In this document: one piece after another, positions 9,835 to 18,030 of the stretch
How the letters are laid out: the number at the start of each line of letters is the position of its first letter
Numbering within the stretch: position 1 is the stretch's first letter
DNA from: Pseudenterobacter timonensis
GTDB taxonomy: Bacteria; Pseudomonadota; Gammaproteobacteria; Enterobacterales; Enterobacteriaceae
Direction: 5' to 3'
NCBI RefSeq assembly: GCF_900021175.1
Contig: NZ_FCOP01000010.1
Coordinates: 754,940-818,939 of the forward strand
DNA length: 64,000 bases
Notes under the pieces: model-generated
The model's input: the letters and a program-made list of their open reading frames with translations, nothing else
Told to the model about the DNA's origin: nothing
Databases searched by the model: none
Program-made: the position numbers and the translations under genes

Positions 9835-11031
9835 TTACTCTCCTCGCCCCTGTAATAACGGCATCACGTTCTGGCGGTATGCAGCCGCCGCGTTGAGATC
9901 CTGCTGGATAAGGGTTTGCGCCGCGCCGGTGAAGCGCTGTGCGGCGGCGCGCAGGTCGAGACGGTTGGCGCTGTCGATACCCGCCAGCACCTCGGGTTCG
10001 ATAATCGCCTCCCCGTGCAGCGCCCCGAGAATGGCGCCGCTCATCACGCCGATGGAGTCGGTGTCGCGCCCGGAGTTAATAGAGTCCTCCACCGCCGGGC
10101 GGAACGCCCCTTCGCGCAGCAGGCAGAAGGCGAGCGCCATCGGCAACTCCTCGATGGACATCAGGCGTGAGGGCTGGTAGGCCATCGTCGGCACGCCCGC
10201 TTTTTCCGGGCCGTGCATCAGGTCGTCACCCATCGGCGAGTAGGAGAGCAGCGCCGCGTGCAGCGCGTCCACCACCTCAAAATAGTCCCACGCCTGCCCC
10301 CGGTAGCGGCGGGCCGCCTCCAGGGTGGCAACGATCGCCTGGCGCGTGCCATCTTTGGCCAGCTTCAGGGCGATATCGATAATGCCCTCTACGGTGATCC
10401 CCGGAATAAAGGCCGCCGCGACGCAGGCGGCAAAGACCCCCGCCGCCTCCAGCCCGTAGCTCTGCTGGTGCCCCAGCGTAAAGTTGATCGCCTCCTGGTA
10501 GGCGGCGGCAGGGTGGCAGGCGTTGATCGCGCCAATCGGGGCGACATACATCGCCGCGCCGCAGTTGACCATATTGCCGACGCCGCCCTGACGCGGGTCG
10601 CAGGCGGCCAGCTGCAGACGGTGGAAAATCCATTTTTCCGGGTAGAAGAGACGCTCTATCACCAGCGCTTCACGATCCAGTTCGGGCACCCAGCGCGGCT
10701 CCCAGGCAATTTTGCGCACAAACGCCTCCGCCATATCCCAGGCGTCAAGGTGGCGGCCTGTCTCGTTATAGACCTCCATCAGGCAGAGGGTCATCAGCGT
10801 GTCGTCGGTGATAATGCCGTTGCCGCGAATACGGTTGTTGCGCCGCGCGGAGGGTTCATCCATCCGGTGCCAGCGCTGATGGATGGAGGTGACGCGGCCA
10901 TACTTCTCTTCGATCTGCCGGGCGGAGAGTTTCTCCACCGGCCCGCCGAGCGCGTCGCCGAACGCCACGCCATAGAGCATGCCCAGAATCCGCGAGGCGA
11001 ACGATAAATCAGGTTGATGAGTCAGAGTCAT
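9835..11031 (-). CDS. ADP-ribosylglycohydrolase (DraG/ARH) family protein
   Basis: 398 residues. Hallmarks of the ADP-ribosyl-glycohydrolase fold are GDALGGPVE (about 25-33), the metal-binding TDDT (75-78) and the C-terminal GRDTDSIG (321-328) followed by a helical '[11 protein letters not shown]'. Family members cleave N- or O-glycosidic bonds to ADP-ribose using a di-Mg centre; many bacterial ones have unknown substrates. The start overlaps the stop of the solute-binding protein gene, and the ATPase gene begins 1 base after it, so it is an integral part of the importer operon. With a ribokinase-like gene at the head of the operon, it probably removes a ribosyl group from an imported compound rather than reversing protein ADP-ribosylation; this is inference. 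Confidence 0.87.
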   Translation of the reverse strand: MTLTHQPDLSFASRILGMLYGVAFGDALGGPVEKLSARQIEEKYGRVTSIHQRWHRMDEPSARRNNRIRGNGIITDDTLMTLCLMEVYNETGRHLDAWDMAEAFVRKIAWEPRWVPELDREALVIERLFYPEKWIFHRLQLAACDPRQGGVGNMVNCGAAMYVAPIGAINACHPAAAYQEAINFTLGHQQSYGLEAAGVFAACVAAAFIPGITVEGIIDIALKLAKDGTRQAIVATLEAARRYRGQAWDYFEVVDALHAALLSYSPMGDDLMHGPEKAGVPTMAYQPSRLMSIEELPMALAFCLLREGAFRPAVEDSINSGRDTDSIGVMSGAILGALHGEAIIEPEVLAGIDSANRLDLRAAAQRFTGAAQTLIQQDLNAAAAYRQNVMPLLQGRGE

Positions 11032-12440
11032 TTTAGTTTTTCCTGTGCATATTCAGTCATGGCGTCTCCCCCGGCGGCTCGCCATTCGCTGACGTAGCGC
11101 TCCCACTGGTCAAAGGACGCTTTGCCCGAGACAAACTTGTAGGCCCACGCGTTGTAGGTGCTGCTGGTGGCATCTATGGCCGCCGCAAATGACGCCGGGA
11201 AGATAAAGGCGTTATCGGCGGTAAAGTAACGCTGCGAGTTGTCGATGTAGCGCAGCATGGCGGGTGTGCGCCACTCCACCGGCGGCGTCCAGTTCGCGGC
11301 CGAGATAAAGCGCGGATACCAGGCGTTGATCTTCGGCGTCACCTTGTAGCGGTCGCCTTCCCGCACGTAGTGCTCCCCTTCAAAGCCCATCTGCTCCAGC
11401 ATTTGTCCTTCCGGGCTTGCCAGAAAGTCGAGCAGGATCATCACCTCTTTTTTATGTTTCGACAGGGCGGACATGGCGAAGCCGCGCGTCTCCATCGAGA
11501 CGTCCACCGCCGCCAGCCCTTGTCCCGCCTGGCTCGCGGGCGGGTCGAGCAGGGTCAGCGTGGCGTCAGGGTGGATCTGACGCATCTTCTCCTGATAGAC
11601 ACCCACGTTGCCCGGGGAGGTGACGGAGACGATGCCCACCTTGCCGGTATAAAATTCATCCTCCTTCAGCTCCCAGTTGGTGGTGATGTACTGGGAAGAG
11701 AGCAGCCCCTTCTTATAGAGCGAGTGGTAGAACATCAGCTTGTTCCGCTCCTGGGGGCTTATCTGGGCGTTAATCAGCTTGCCCTGATCGTCCTTCAGCC
11801 AGGTGGCGGTAATGCCGAACGCCGGGTTCATAAAGCCGTCGAGATCGCGCAGATCTTTCTCGGAGGTGATCCCCCAGGTATCGTCCTTACCGTTGTCGTT
11901 GAAATCGCCCTTTTTGATCGCCTCCATGAGCGTCACGTACTCCTCCAGGCTTTTCGGCGAACCGCTAAAGCCGCTCTTCTGCAGCCAGTCCTCGCGGATC
12001 ACCGGCTGGCGCGCGCGCAGCGGAAAAACGTAAAGCAGCGTCGGATGGTTCTGTAAACGCAGTTTGTTGTGCGGCCAGAGCGCCTCTTTCAGCCAGCGGC
12101 TTTGCGCGAGCCAGGGACGCCAGTCCTCCAGGATCCCCTGTTCCACCATCTTCTGATCGCTGCCGTTGAAGTAGATCAGATCGGGGATAGTCCCGGAGAG
12201 CAACATCACGTTCAGCACGTCGGAGTAGCCGGACGAGGAGAGGTTAACGATCTCAATTTTGATATCGTGCCCCTGACGCGCCAGCGCCTGCTCGATGCGG
12301 TGGATATGCGCCACATCCTCGCGGTTGGTGGTCAGCAGATCCTTTTCCACCACCCGGATGGTGACCGGCTCGGCCCAGGCGCTCTGCCCGAGCAGCAGCG
12401 CGCCCGCCAGCGCACCCACAAACAGATTCATTGCCTTCAT
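11028..12440 (-). CDS. Extracellular solute-binding protein of the ABC importer
   Basis: About 470 residues, with a signal peptide (MKAMNLFVGALAGALLLGQS, cleavage near AWA-EP). The body resembles family 1 carbohydrate-binding proteins of the LipO/YtcQ group, with 'FYTGKVGIVSVTS' and 'LLDFLASPEGQML' segments. The start was set at the ATG at 12440 because AAGGAG lies about 9 bases upstream; the ATG two codons earlier is too close to it. It lies 10 bases downstream of the second permease gene. It acts in the periplasm, delivering the ligand to the two permeases. No lipobox Cys is seen. The ligand is unknown; a riboside or sugar derivative is suggested by the neighbours. Confidence 0.87.
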   Translation of the reverse strand: MKAMNLFVGALAGALLLGQSAWAEPVTIRVVEKDLLTTNREDVAHIHRIEQALARQGHDIKIEIVNLSSSGYSDVLNVMLLSGTIPDLIYFNGSDQKMVEQGILEDWRPWLAQSRWLKEALWPHNKLRLQNHPTLLYVFPLRARQPVIREDWLQKSGFSGSPKSLEEYVTLMEAIKKGDFNDNGKDDTWGITSEKDLRDLDGFMNPAFGITATWLKDDQGKLINAQISPQERNKLMFYHSLYKKGLLSSQYITTNWELKEDEFYTGKVGIVSVTSPGNVGVYQEKMRQIHPDATLTLLDPPASQAGQGLAAVDVSMETRGFAMSALSKHKKEVMILLDFLASPEGQMLEQMGFEGEHYVREGDRYKVTPKINAWYPRFISAANWTPPVEWRTPAMLRYIDNSQRYFTADNAFIFPASFAAAIDATSSTYNAWAYKFVSGKASFDQWERYVSEWRAAGGDAMTEYAQEKLK

Positions 12441-12450
12441 CGTCATCTCC

Positions 12451-13350
12451 TTAGCCCTTCACCGCGCCGGACATCGTCCCTTTGGTGAAGAAGCGCAAAA
12501 TAATGGGGTAGATGGCGATAAGCGGGGCGATGGTGAGGGTAATCATCCCCGCTTTCAGCGCCTTAATGCTGATCTGGCTCGCCTCGGTGTAGTTGGACAT
12601 GCTCTCCACGCCCACCATCGACAGCTTGTCGCCCTCGACCACGAACTGGCGCAGCACCACCTGCAGCGGCCATTTATCGGGATCGTTGAGGTAGACCATC
12701 GCCCGGAAGAACTCATTCCAGTGCAGCACCATGTAAAACAAGGTGATCATGGCAATCGACGATTTGGCGACCGGCAGGATGACGTGCCAGAGGGTCTGGA
12801 ACGGGTTGGCGCCATCCAGCTCGGCGGCCTCCAGCAGCTCCTCCGGGATCTCCTCGAACAGCCGCACCAGGATAATCAGATACCAGGCGAAGATGGCGCG
12901 ATAGAGGATCACCGACCAGTAGCTGTTGAGCAGCCCGAGCTTTTTCATCACCAGGAAGTCGGGGATGATGCCCGGCTCAAAGACGATGGTGAAGAGCACG
13001 AACATAAAGAGCCAGCGGCGCCCCGGCAGCCGCTTCTGCGCCAGCGCCCAGGCGAGCAGCACCGTAAAGACCACGTTAATCACGGTGCCCACCACGGTAA
13101 TCAGCATGGCGTTGCCAAAGCCGCGCAGCACCGCTTCGTTGGTGAGCAGCAGCTTCCAGACATCCAGCGAGAAGCCCTGCGGGATAATGGCCAGCCCGCT
13201 CATGCCGGGCACGTTGGCCGGGCTGGAGAAGGAGATGGCCACCAGGTTGAGGATCGGCTGCAGGGTGACGACCACCAGCAGCATCAGCACGGAGAGAATA
13301 AGTACATACTCCACGCGCTCAAAGGGGGTGCTTCGCGATGAGATGCGCAT
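12451..13350 (-). CDS. ABC transporter permease (carbohydrate type, second subunit)
   Basis: 299 residues with about six membrane helices. The EAA loop 'EELLEAAELDGANPFQTLWHVILP' (about residues 180-205), which contacts the ATPase, is conserved. It is of the MalG/LplC class (CUT1 sugar importers), pairing with the permease at 13350-14324. Its start codon overlaps the stop of that gene, indicating translational coupling. Confidence 0.9.
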   Translation of the reverse strand: MRISSRSTPFERVEYVLILSVLMLLVVVTLQPILNLVAISFSSPANVPGMSGLAIIPQGFSLDVWKLLLTNEAVLRGFGNAMLITVVGTVINVVFTVLLAWALAQKRLPGRRWLFMFVLFTIVFEPGIIPDFLVMKKLGLLNSYWSVILYRAIFAWYLIILVRLFEEIPEELLEAAELDGANPFQTLWHVILPVAKSSIAMITLFYMVLHWNEFFRAMVYLNDPDKWPLQVVLRQFVVEGDKLSMVGVESMSNYTEASQISIKALKAGMITLTIAPLIAIYPIILRFFTKGTMSGAVKG

Positions 13351-14324
13351 TACCAGACTCCTTTACCCGTCAGGCGTTTAGAGACGTTGTGAGCCAGCAC
13401 GATGAGGATCATGCCAATCACGCCCTTGAATAACCCTGCGGCGGTGGCCAGCGAGAACTCGCCGGTGCGCAGGCCCATGCGGTAGACGTAGGTATCGATA
13501 ATGTCGATCTGCCCGTTGACCACATCGTTGGTCATGTTAAAGACCTGGTCGAAGCCCTGGCTTAAGAAGAGCCCGACGTTGAGGATAAAGAGCGTGGCGA
13601 TGGTGGGGGTGATAGCCGGCAGGGTGATGTGCCAGATCTTGCGCCAGCGTCCGGCGCCATCCATCTCCGCCGCTTCATAGAGCTGCGGGTCAATGGCGAG
13701 GATCGCCGCGATATAGAGCAGGGAGTCCCACCCGGCGCTGCGCCACATTTCGGTAAAGACCAGCACCCAGCGAATGGAGCCGGTGTCGGTCATAAACGGA
13801 ATCGGGTCGTAGCCCATTCCTTTGATAATTTCATTAACCGCGCCATCCACCGGAGAGAGGGTAGCGATTGCAATACTGGCAATGACCACCCAGGATAAAT
13901 AGTGCGGCAGATAGATGACCGACTGTACAAATTTTCGGTAGCCGGAAGAGCGCACTTCATTAAGCAGCAGCGCGACGATAATCGGCACAGGAAAAATAAA
14001 AACCAGTTTCATTGCGCCAATAATCACCGTGTTCTGGATCACCTGCCAGAATACCGGCGATGACATCAGCGTGGCGAAATATTGCATCCCCACCCAGACG
14101 TTGGGGGGAATTATACGATATTGCTCAAACGCGATTTTAGTTTCCCATATCGGTAAATAGTGCCAGATGAAAAAATAGATTACGCCGGGCAGGGCCATCA
14201 GCCAGAATGGCCACCATCGGCGGAAAGTCTGCCGCCAGCGGGAGGCGTGAGGTATCGCCTGTTGTAAACTATTCTCCACCCGTGGTGGCGCATTGCCGGG
14301 CTTCGTTTCTGTAAGGGCTTTCAT
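13350..14324 (-). CDS. ABC transporter permease (LplB/MalF-like, first subunit)
   Basis: 324 residues from the ATG at 14324, chosen because GGGAG lies 8 bases upstream; longer in-frame TTG/ATG options upstream lack a ribosome site. About six membrane helices follow a cytoplasmic N-terminus rich in Arg/Trp. The EAA loop is 'PQLYEAAEMDGAGRWRKIWHITLP'. It belongs to the CUT1 sugar importer permeases and works with the gene that overlaps its end. A 71-base gap separates it from the regulator/kinase gene upstream; no terminator is seen there, so it is probably cotranscribed. Confidence 0.9.
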   Translation of the reverse strand: MKALTETKPGNAPPRVENSLQQAIPHASRWRQTFRRWWPFWLMALPGVIYFFIWHYLPIWETKIAFEQYRIIPPNVWVGMQYFATLMSSPVFWQVIQNTVIIGAMKLVFIFPVPIIVALLLNEVRSSGYRKFVQSVIYLPHYLSWVVIASIAIATLSPVDGAVNEIIKGMGYDPIPFMTDTGSIRWVLVFTEMWRSAGWDSLLYIAAILAIDPQLYEAAEMDGAGRWRKIWHITLPAITPTIATLFILNVGLFLSQGFDQVFNMTNDVVNGQIDIIDTYVYRMGLRTGEFSLATAAGLFKGVIGMILIVLAHNVSKRLTGKGVW

Positions 14325-14395
14325 CGGGCATACTCCCATTACTTTAATGGTTGGAGTGAATGCAATAACGTTCTGCAAGGAAAATAAGAAAGCGT

Positions 14396-15634
14396 TTAGC
14401 TTTTCTCAGTAATAATGTTTTTATCGTTATATTGCGCCAGGCGGGTCAGTACGTCGTTGTACTCTGGCATATTCGAGGCTCCCTCCTTTTCGACCGCCAG
14501 CGAGGCAAACGCGCAGGCAAATTTCGCCGCCTGAATAATGGATTCGCCTTTCGCCATCGCCGCCGTAAAGGCGCCGTTAAAGGCATCCCCCGCGCCGGTG
14601 GTATCCACGCAGACCGCCTTCAGCGCCGGAATATGAATAAACTCCTTGCCGTCATGGATTAGCGCGCCTTTAGCGCCCATGGTGATAATGACGTGACCGA
14701 CGCCGCGGGCCTTTATTGCTCTGGCCGCCTCTTTCGCGCTGGCGATATCGCTAATCTGCACGCCGGAGAGCAGAGAGGCTTCCGTCTCGTTGGGCGTCAG
14801 AAAATCGACATTCTGTAAACACTTAACCACGTCAGGGGAGTAGGGAGCCGGGTTCAGCACCACCCTGACGCCGTTACGATGGGCGATATCAATCGCCCCG
14901 AAGGTGGCCGCCAGGTTGTTTTCCAGCTGGGTTAAAAAAATATCGGACTGCCTGAGCTCCGGCGTGATGGCCTCGACTTCGTCGGGGGTAATGAACTGAT
15001 TGGCGCCGGGGCTGATGGCAATCATATTTTCCCCGTCGCCCTGGCAGACATAAATAAGCGCGGTGCCGGTTTTTTTCTCCTTATCCTGATAAAGGGTAAA
15101 GCTGTCAATGGCGGAAGAGGAGAGATGTTCATAGGCCATCTGGCTAAACTGATCGTTACCCACTTTAGCCACAAAATGGGTTTTTACGTGGCATTTACTC
15201 ACCGCCAGCGCCTGGTTAGCCCCTTTGCCGCCGGGACCGATAATAGTATTTTCTGAAAAAATAGATTCGCCGCTTTGCGGAAAACGATCGACGTTAGCCG
15301 TAATATCGACATTAAACGATCCCAGGATACAGACTTTACCTTTCATCTTTCGCCCTTTATGACGGGGTTTGACCTTTTTCCTCGCCAGCGCCGCGTCAAA
15401 ATAGTGAATAATATTAGAGTCCAAATTATTTACTGACTGGGTATGAAAAATACGGCGTTTAATAATGGCGCCGCCGTGACAACGTTCAATTCCCCCCTCG
15501 CGTGACAGGGTATTCAGGTCGTTACGAATGGTCTCTTTAGTCACGCCAAATAGCCTGGCGAGATGATTCACCGTCGCGCGTTCATACTTGTTGAGGTAGG
15601 CCAGTATTGCATAATGCCTTTCTTTGTTGAGCAT
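14396..15634 (-). CDS. Fused DeoR-type HTH regulator and PfkB/ribokinase-family sugar kinase
   Basis: 412 residues. Residues 1-60 form a DeoR winged helix ('LARLFGVTKETIRNDLNTLSREG' and 'RCHGGA', the classic DeoR continuation). After a basic linker (about 85-98) a full PfkB kinase begins at about residue 99 (GKVCILGSFNVDI) with GGKGANQ (135-141) and the anion-hole/catalytic motif DTTGAGDAFNG (344-354, catalytic Asp 350). It likely binds the operon promoter and phosphorylates a ribose-like sugar released by the pathway, acting as a metabolite-sensing regulator. It is the first gene of the importer operon. The fusion is a single uninterrupted frame; an internal ATG at about codon 97 could in principle yield a free kinase. 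Confidence 0.88.
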   Translation of the reverse strand: MLNKERHYAILAYLNKYERATVNHLARLFGVTKETIRNDLNTLSREGGIERCHGGAIIKRRIFHTQSVNNLDSNIIHYFDAALARKKVKPRHKGRKMKGKVCILGSFNVDITANVDRFPQSGESIFSENTIIGPGGKGANQALAVSKCHVKTHFVAKVGNDQFSQMAYEHLSSSAIDSFTLYQDKEKKTGTALIYVCQGDGENMIAISPGANQFITPDEVEAITPELRQSDIFLTQLENNLAATFGAIDIAHRNGVRVVLNPAPYSPDVVKCLQNVDFLTPNETEASLLSGVQISDIASAKEAARAIKARGVGHVIITMGAKGALIHDGKEFIHIPALKAVCVDTTGAGDAFNGAFTAAMAKGESIIQAAKFACAFASLAVEKEGASNMPEYNDVLTRLAQYNDKNIITEKS

Positions 15635-15690
15635 AATGTCACCTCTCGAAGTTATAATATTGTTTCCCGATTGTTAATGTGTTGAAGTCG

Positions 15691-15710
15691 TTCACATATC
15701 GCTCTGTGAA
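15691..15710. promoter_or_regulatory. Candidate operator of the ABC importer operon
   Basis: TTCACA-N8-TGTGAA is a perfect 6-bp inverted repeat 57-76 bases upstream of the DeoR-kinase start. It is a plausible binding site for that regulator; the arms have the opposite orientation to a CRP site. No experimental support. Confidence 0.4.
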
Positions 15711-15941
15711 ACAAAAACAAACGGAAATCAGGAGAGGGTTTTTATTGTAAAAACAGGGAATTAAGACGATCCGCTTCAGGGTTAATTTCAATAAAAAAGA
15801 GAAATAGCGCTATTGCGCTGATAAATGATGGCAATAAACACTCCGGGGAAATAATCGCTGGCGGTATTAATTGTATTTACGAATGTATATGGCTGCGGAT
15901 ATTTTATGGGGAAGGGCTACAGGGGCCGGTAACGCCCCTTT

Positions 15942-15967
15942 GGCAGAGTACCGACCCATACTCTGCC
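15942..15967. terminator. Hairpin between the regulator genes
   Basis: GGCAGAGTA and TACTCTGCC form a perfect 9-bp stem with an 8-base loop, just past the stop of the AcoR-like gene (15993). A second smaller stem AGGGGC...GCCCCT lies beside it (15921-15939). There is no clear T-run, so it may end the acoR-like transcript inefficiently. The rest of 15635-15941 holds only promoter DNA for the importer operon. Confidence 0.5.
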
Positions 15968-15992
15968 CCTGTTCGAACGGCATCACTCGGGG

Positions 15993-17807
15993 CTAACGGC
16001 CCCCCGTGCGTGCGCCGCGGCGGTAAAGGGTGCTGCGCGCTACGCCGAGCGCCTGCGCCGCCTTGCTGATGTTACCGTTGTAGCTTGCCAGGGTATCCGC
16101 AATCAGCCGCGCGTCGTGCTGCTGGCGTCCGCCCGCGACGGGGGCAGGGGCGGCGCGGTACTCCTCTGGCAGGGAGTCGGTATCCAGCGTTTCTCCCTCC
16201 TCCGCCAGCGCCAGCAGCACCTTCAGCAGGCTTTGCAGCTGGCGCACGTTCCCTGGCCAGGGGCAGGCCGCCAGCCGATCCACCAGGGAGGCAGAAAGCG
16301 CGATCCGGCGCTTTTCGCCGCCTAAATCCTGCCAGAGCTGGCGAATAAACGCGGCCCGTGCAGGCCACTGGCGCAGGGGCGGCAGCGTCAGGGCGAACTC
16401 GCGCAGGCGGTAAAAGAGATCCTCCCGGAAGGTCCCCTCCGCAACGCGCTGGGCGAGATTACGGTGGGTGGCGCAAATCACCGCGAAGTTAACCGGCACG
16501 CTCTGGCTGGCGCCCAGCGGCGTCACCTCTTTCTCCTGCAAGATCCTCAGCAGCCGGGTTTGCAGGGTGAGGGGCATATCGCCAATCTCATCAAGAAACA
16601 GCACACCGGCGTTGGCTTCGCGGATTTTTCCGGGATAGCCGTTCTTGCTGGCGCCGGTAAATGCCCCCGGCTGATAGCCAAACAGCTCCGATTCAATCAG
16701 CGACTCCGGGATGGCGGCGCAGTTAATCGCCACAAATTTGCCGCTGCGCCAGCGGCTGTGCTGATGAAGCATCCGGCTGATATGCTCCTTGCCGCATCCG
16801 GTCTCCCCCTCGATGCAGAGGGCGATGCCGGCGTTCAGCAGGCGAAGCAGTTTTTCCCCCTCGCGCGGGGTGGAGAAGGGGAGCCTGAGGCCCGGCGGCG
16901 GAGTCACCGCCACGCTAATGCGGGCAGGCGGGCGCAGGCGATAGTAGAAGCGCTGCCCCGCCACCCACAGCGGCTGCGGCACGTCGACCGCCTGCTGCGG
17001 CAGTTCCGGGAACAGCTGTCCGAAGGTCATTTGCCCCAGTTCGGCGGCGCTAAGACCAAGCCTGCGCATTGCCAGACGGTTACCGGCGGTGAGCAGGTTA
17101 TCCTCAAACACCAGCAGCAGTTCGTCCACGCTGTCGAGCTTTTCCGGCCGGGGGTGCAGGCTCATCAGCCACTGCTGCGGATGAAGGCTCTGCTTAACCC
17201 ACAGGTATTCGATCTGTTTCGCCGCCCCCTTCACCCACGCCAGCGTCTGCTGGTGGGGATAGCTGGCGGGACCGGAGATATCCAGCACGCCGGCCACCCG
17301 TCCATCCGGGCTTTGCAGCGGAACGGCGGCGCAGTAAAGATCCTGGTTGCGGGCCAGGAAATGCTGCCGTCCCTCGATTTCGCAGCTGTCGTCAATCGCC
17401 AGCGCAGTGCCGATGGCGTTGGTGCCGCGTCCGCTTTCGCTCCACAGGTTGCCCGGCGCCAGCGCCACGCGCTGGGCTTTATCCATCGCCTGCATATCGC
17501 CGAAGGTATGCAGCACCAGGCCGCTGGCATCGGAAAGCACCACCACGGACTGAAGATCGGTGACCTTACGCGACAGCGAATCGATGACCGGCTGGGTGAG
17601 CTGCTGCAGACGACGGTGGCTGGCGAGCCGATCCGCCAGTTCGCGCGAATGCAGGCGGGGAAAATCGTCCGCCGTGGGCTCCAGCCCATAACGCAGGCTG
17701 CGGGACCAGGAGTCGCTCAGTAGCGGATTCGCTTCGACCTCAGGCGTGAGGTTCAACGGATTTCCTCGCACGGGATACCTCGCGTAAGAGATGATGTGTT
17801 GCAACAT
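15993..17807 (-). CDS. acoR: AcoR-like sigma-54-dependent transcriptional activator
   Basis: 604 residues from the ATG at 17807; a longer in-frame start exists upstream but would read through the divergent control region. Order: N-terminal GAF-like sensor ('SDASGLVLHTFGD...ESGRGTNAIGTAL'), a PAS-like segment, an AAA+ domain with Walker A GETGCGKE (about 334-341), the sigma-54-contacting GAFTGA loop (about 381-386) and Walker B FLDEIGD, then a Fis-type HTH at the C-terminus ('NISKAAQALGVARSTLYRR'). This is the AcoR family, activators of acetoin or aldehyde/alcohol catabolism. It is divergent from the aldehyde dehydrogenase gene, which has a sigma-54 promoter, so that gene is the likely target. 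Symbol by family resemblance. Confidence 0.85.
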   Translation of the reverse strand: MLQHIISYARYPVRGNPLNLTPEVEANPLLSDSWSRSLRYGLEPTADDFPRLHSRELADRLASHRRLQQLTQPVIDSLSRKVTDLQSVVVLSDASGLVLHTFGDMQAMDKAQRVALAPGNLWSESGRGTNAIGTALAIDDSCEIEGRQHFLARNQDLYCAAVPLQSPDGRVAGVLDISGPASYPHQQTLAWVKGAAKQIEYLWVKQSLHPQQWLMSLHPRPEKLDSVDELLLVFEDNLLTAGNRLAMRRLGLSAAELGQMTFGQLFPELPQQAVDVPQPLWVAGQRFYYRLRPPARISVAVTPPPGLRLPFSTPREGEKLLRLLNAGIALCIEGETGCGKEHISRMLHQHSRWRSGKFVAINCAAIPESLIESELFGYQPGAFTGASKNGYPGKIREANAGVLFLDEIGDMPLTLQTRLLRILQEKEVTPLGASQSVPVNFAVICATHRNLAQRVAEGTFREDLFYRLREFALTLPPLRQWPARAAFIRQLWQDLGGEKRRIALSASLVDRLAACPWPGNVRQLQSLLKVLLALAEEGETLDTDSLPEEYRAAPAPVAGGRQQHDARLIADTLASYNGNISKAAQALGVARSTLYRRGARTGGR

Positions 17808-17847
17808 TGTAGCAATATGGTTTATGCAGTGTTGCGATTTGCAACAC
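17797..17847. promoter_or_regulatory. Two candidate enhancer sites for the AcoR-like activator
   Basis: Site 1 TGTTGCAACA (17797-17806) is a perfect palindrome overlapping the activator's own start codon. Site 2 GTGTTGC-GATTT-GCAACAC (17829-17847) is a perfect 7-bp inverted repeat. They share the half-site TGTTGC and lie about 95-145 bases upstream of the sigma-54 promoter of the dehydrogenase, the usual enhancer distance. Site 1 could also mediate autoregulation. Confidence 0.7.
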
Positions 17848-17940
17848 AGAAGCCGCATTCTGCGCGACATCACCCGGAGATTCGTGCAATCATTCCTGTA
17901 ATTTACTGATTCTAAAAAGAACTTACTGGAGCAATAAAAG

Positions 17941-17956
17941 TGGCATAACTCCTGCA
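17941..17956 (+). promoter_or_regulatory. Sigma-54 promoter of the aldehyde dehydrogenase gene
   Basis: TGGCATAACTCCTGCA has the invariant GG (17942-17943) and GC (17954-17955) separated by 10 bases and matches the -24/-12 consensus TGGCACG-N4-TTGCA well. Transcription would begin near 17967, about 64 bases before the gene. Confidence 0.82.
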
Positions 17957-18030
17957 ATTCTCTTCGGGCGTGGCGAGCGTACAACACTAACAGGCCGCCG
18001 CGCCTCAACCCTACAAGAAGGAGATTTGCG

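Noticed and set aside
12295..13341. 348-codon plus-strand frame over the permease gene
   Set aside because: Antisense shadow rich in His/Gln/Asp; no family resemblance.
15691..15710. Possible CRP site upstream of the importer operon
   Set aside because: The arms read TTCACA...TGTGAA, the reverse orientation of a CRP site (TGTGA-N6-TCACA), and the spacing is wrong; kept only as a general operator candidate.
16464..17723. 419-codon plus-strand frame over the acoR-like gene
   Set aside because: Antisense shadow; the minus-strand product has clear AAA+ motifs.
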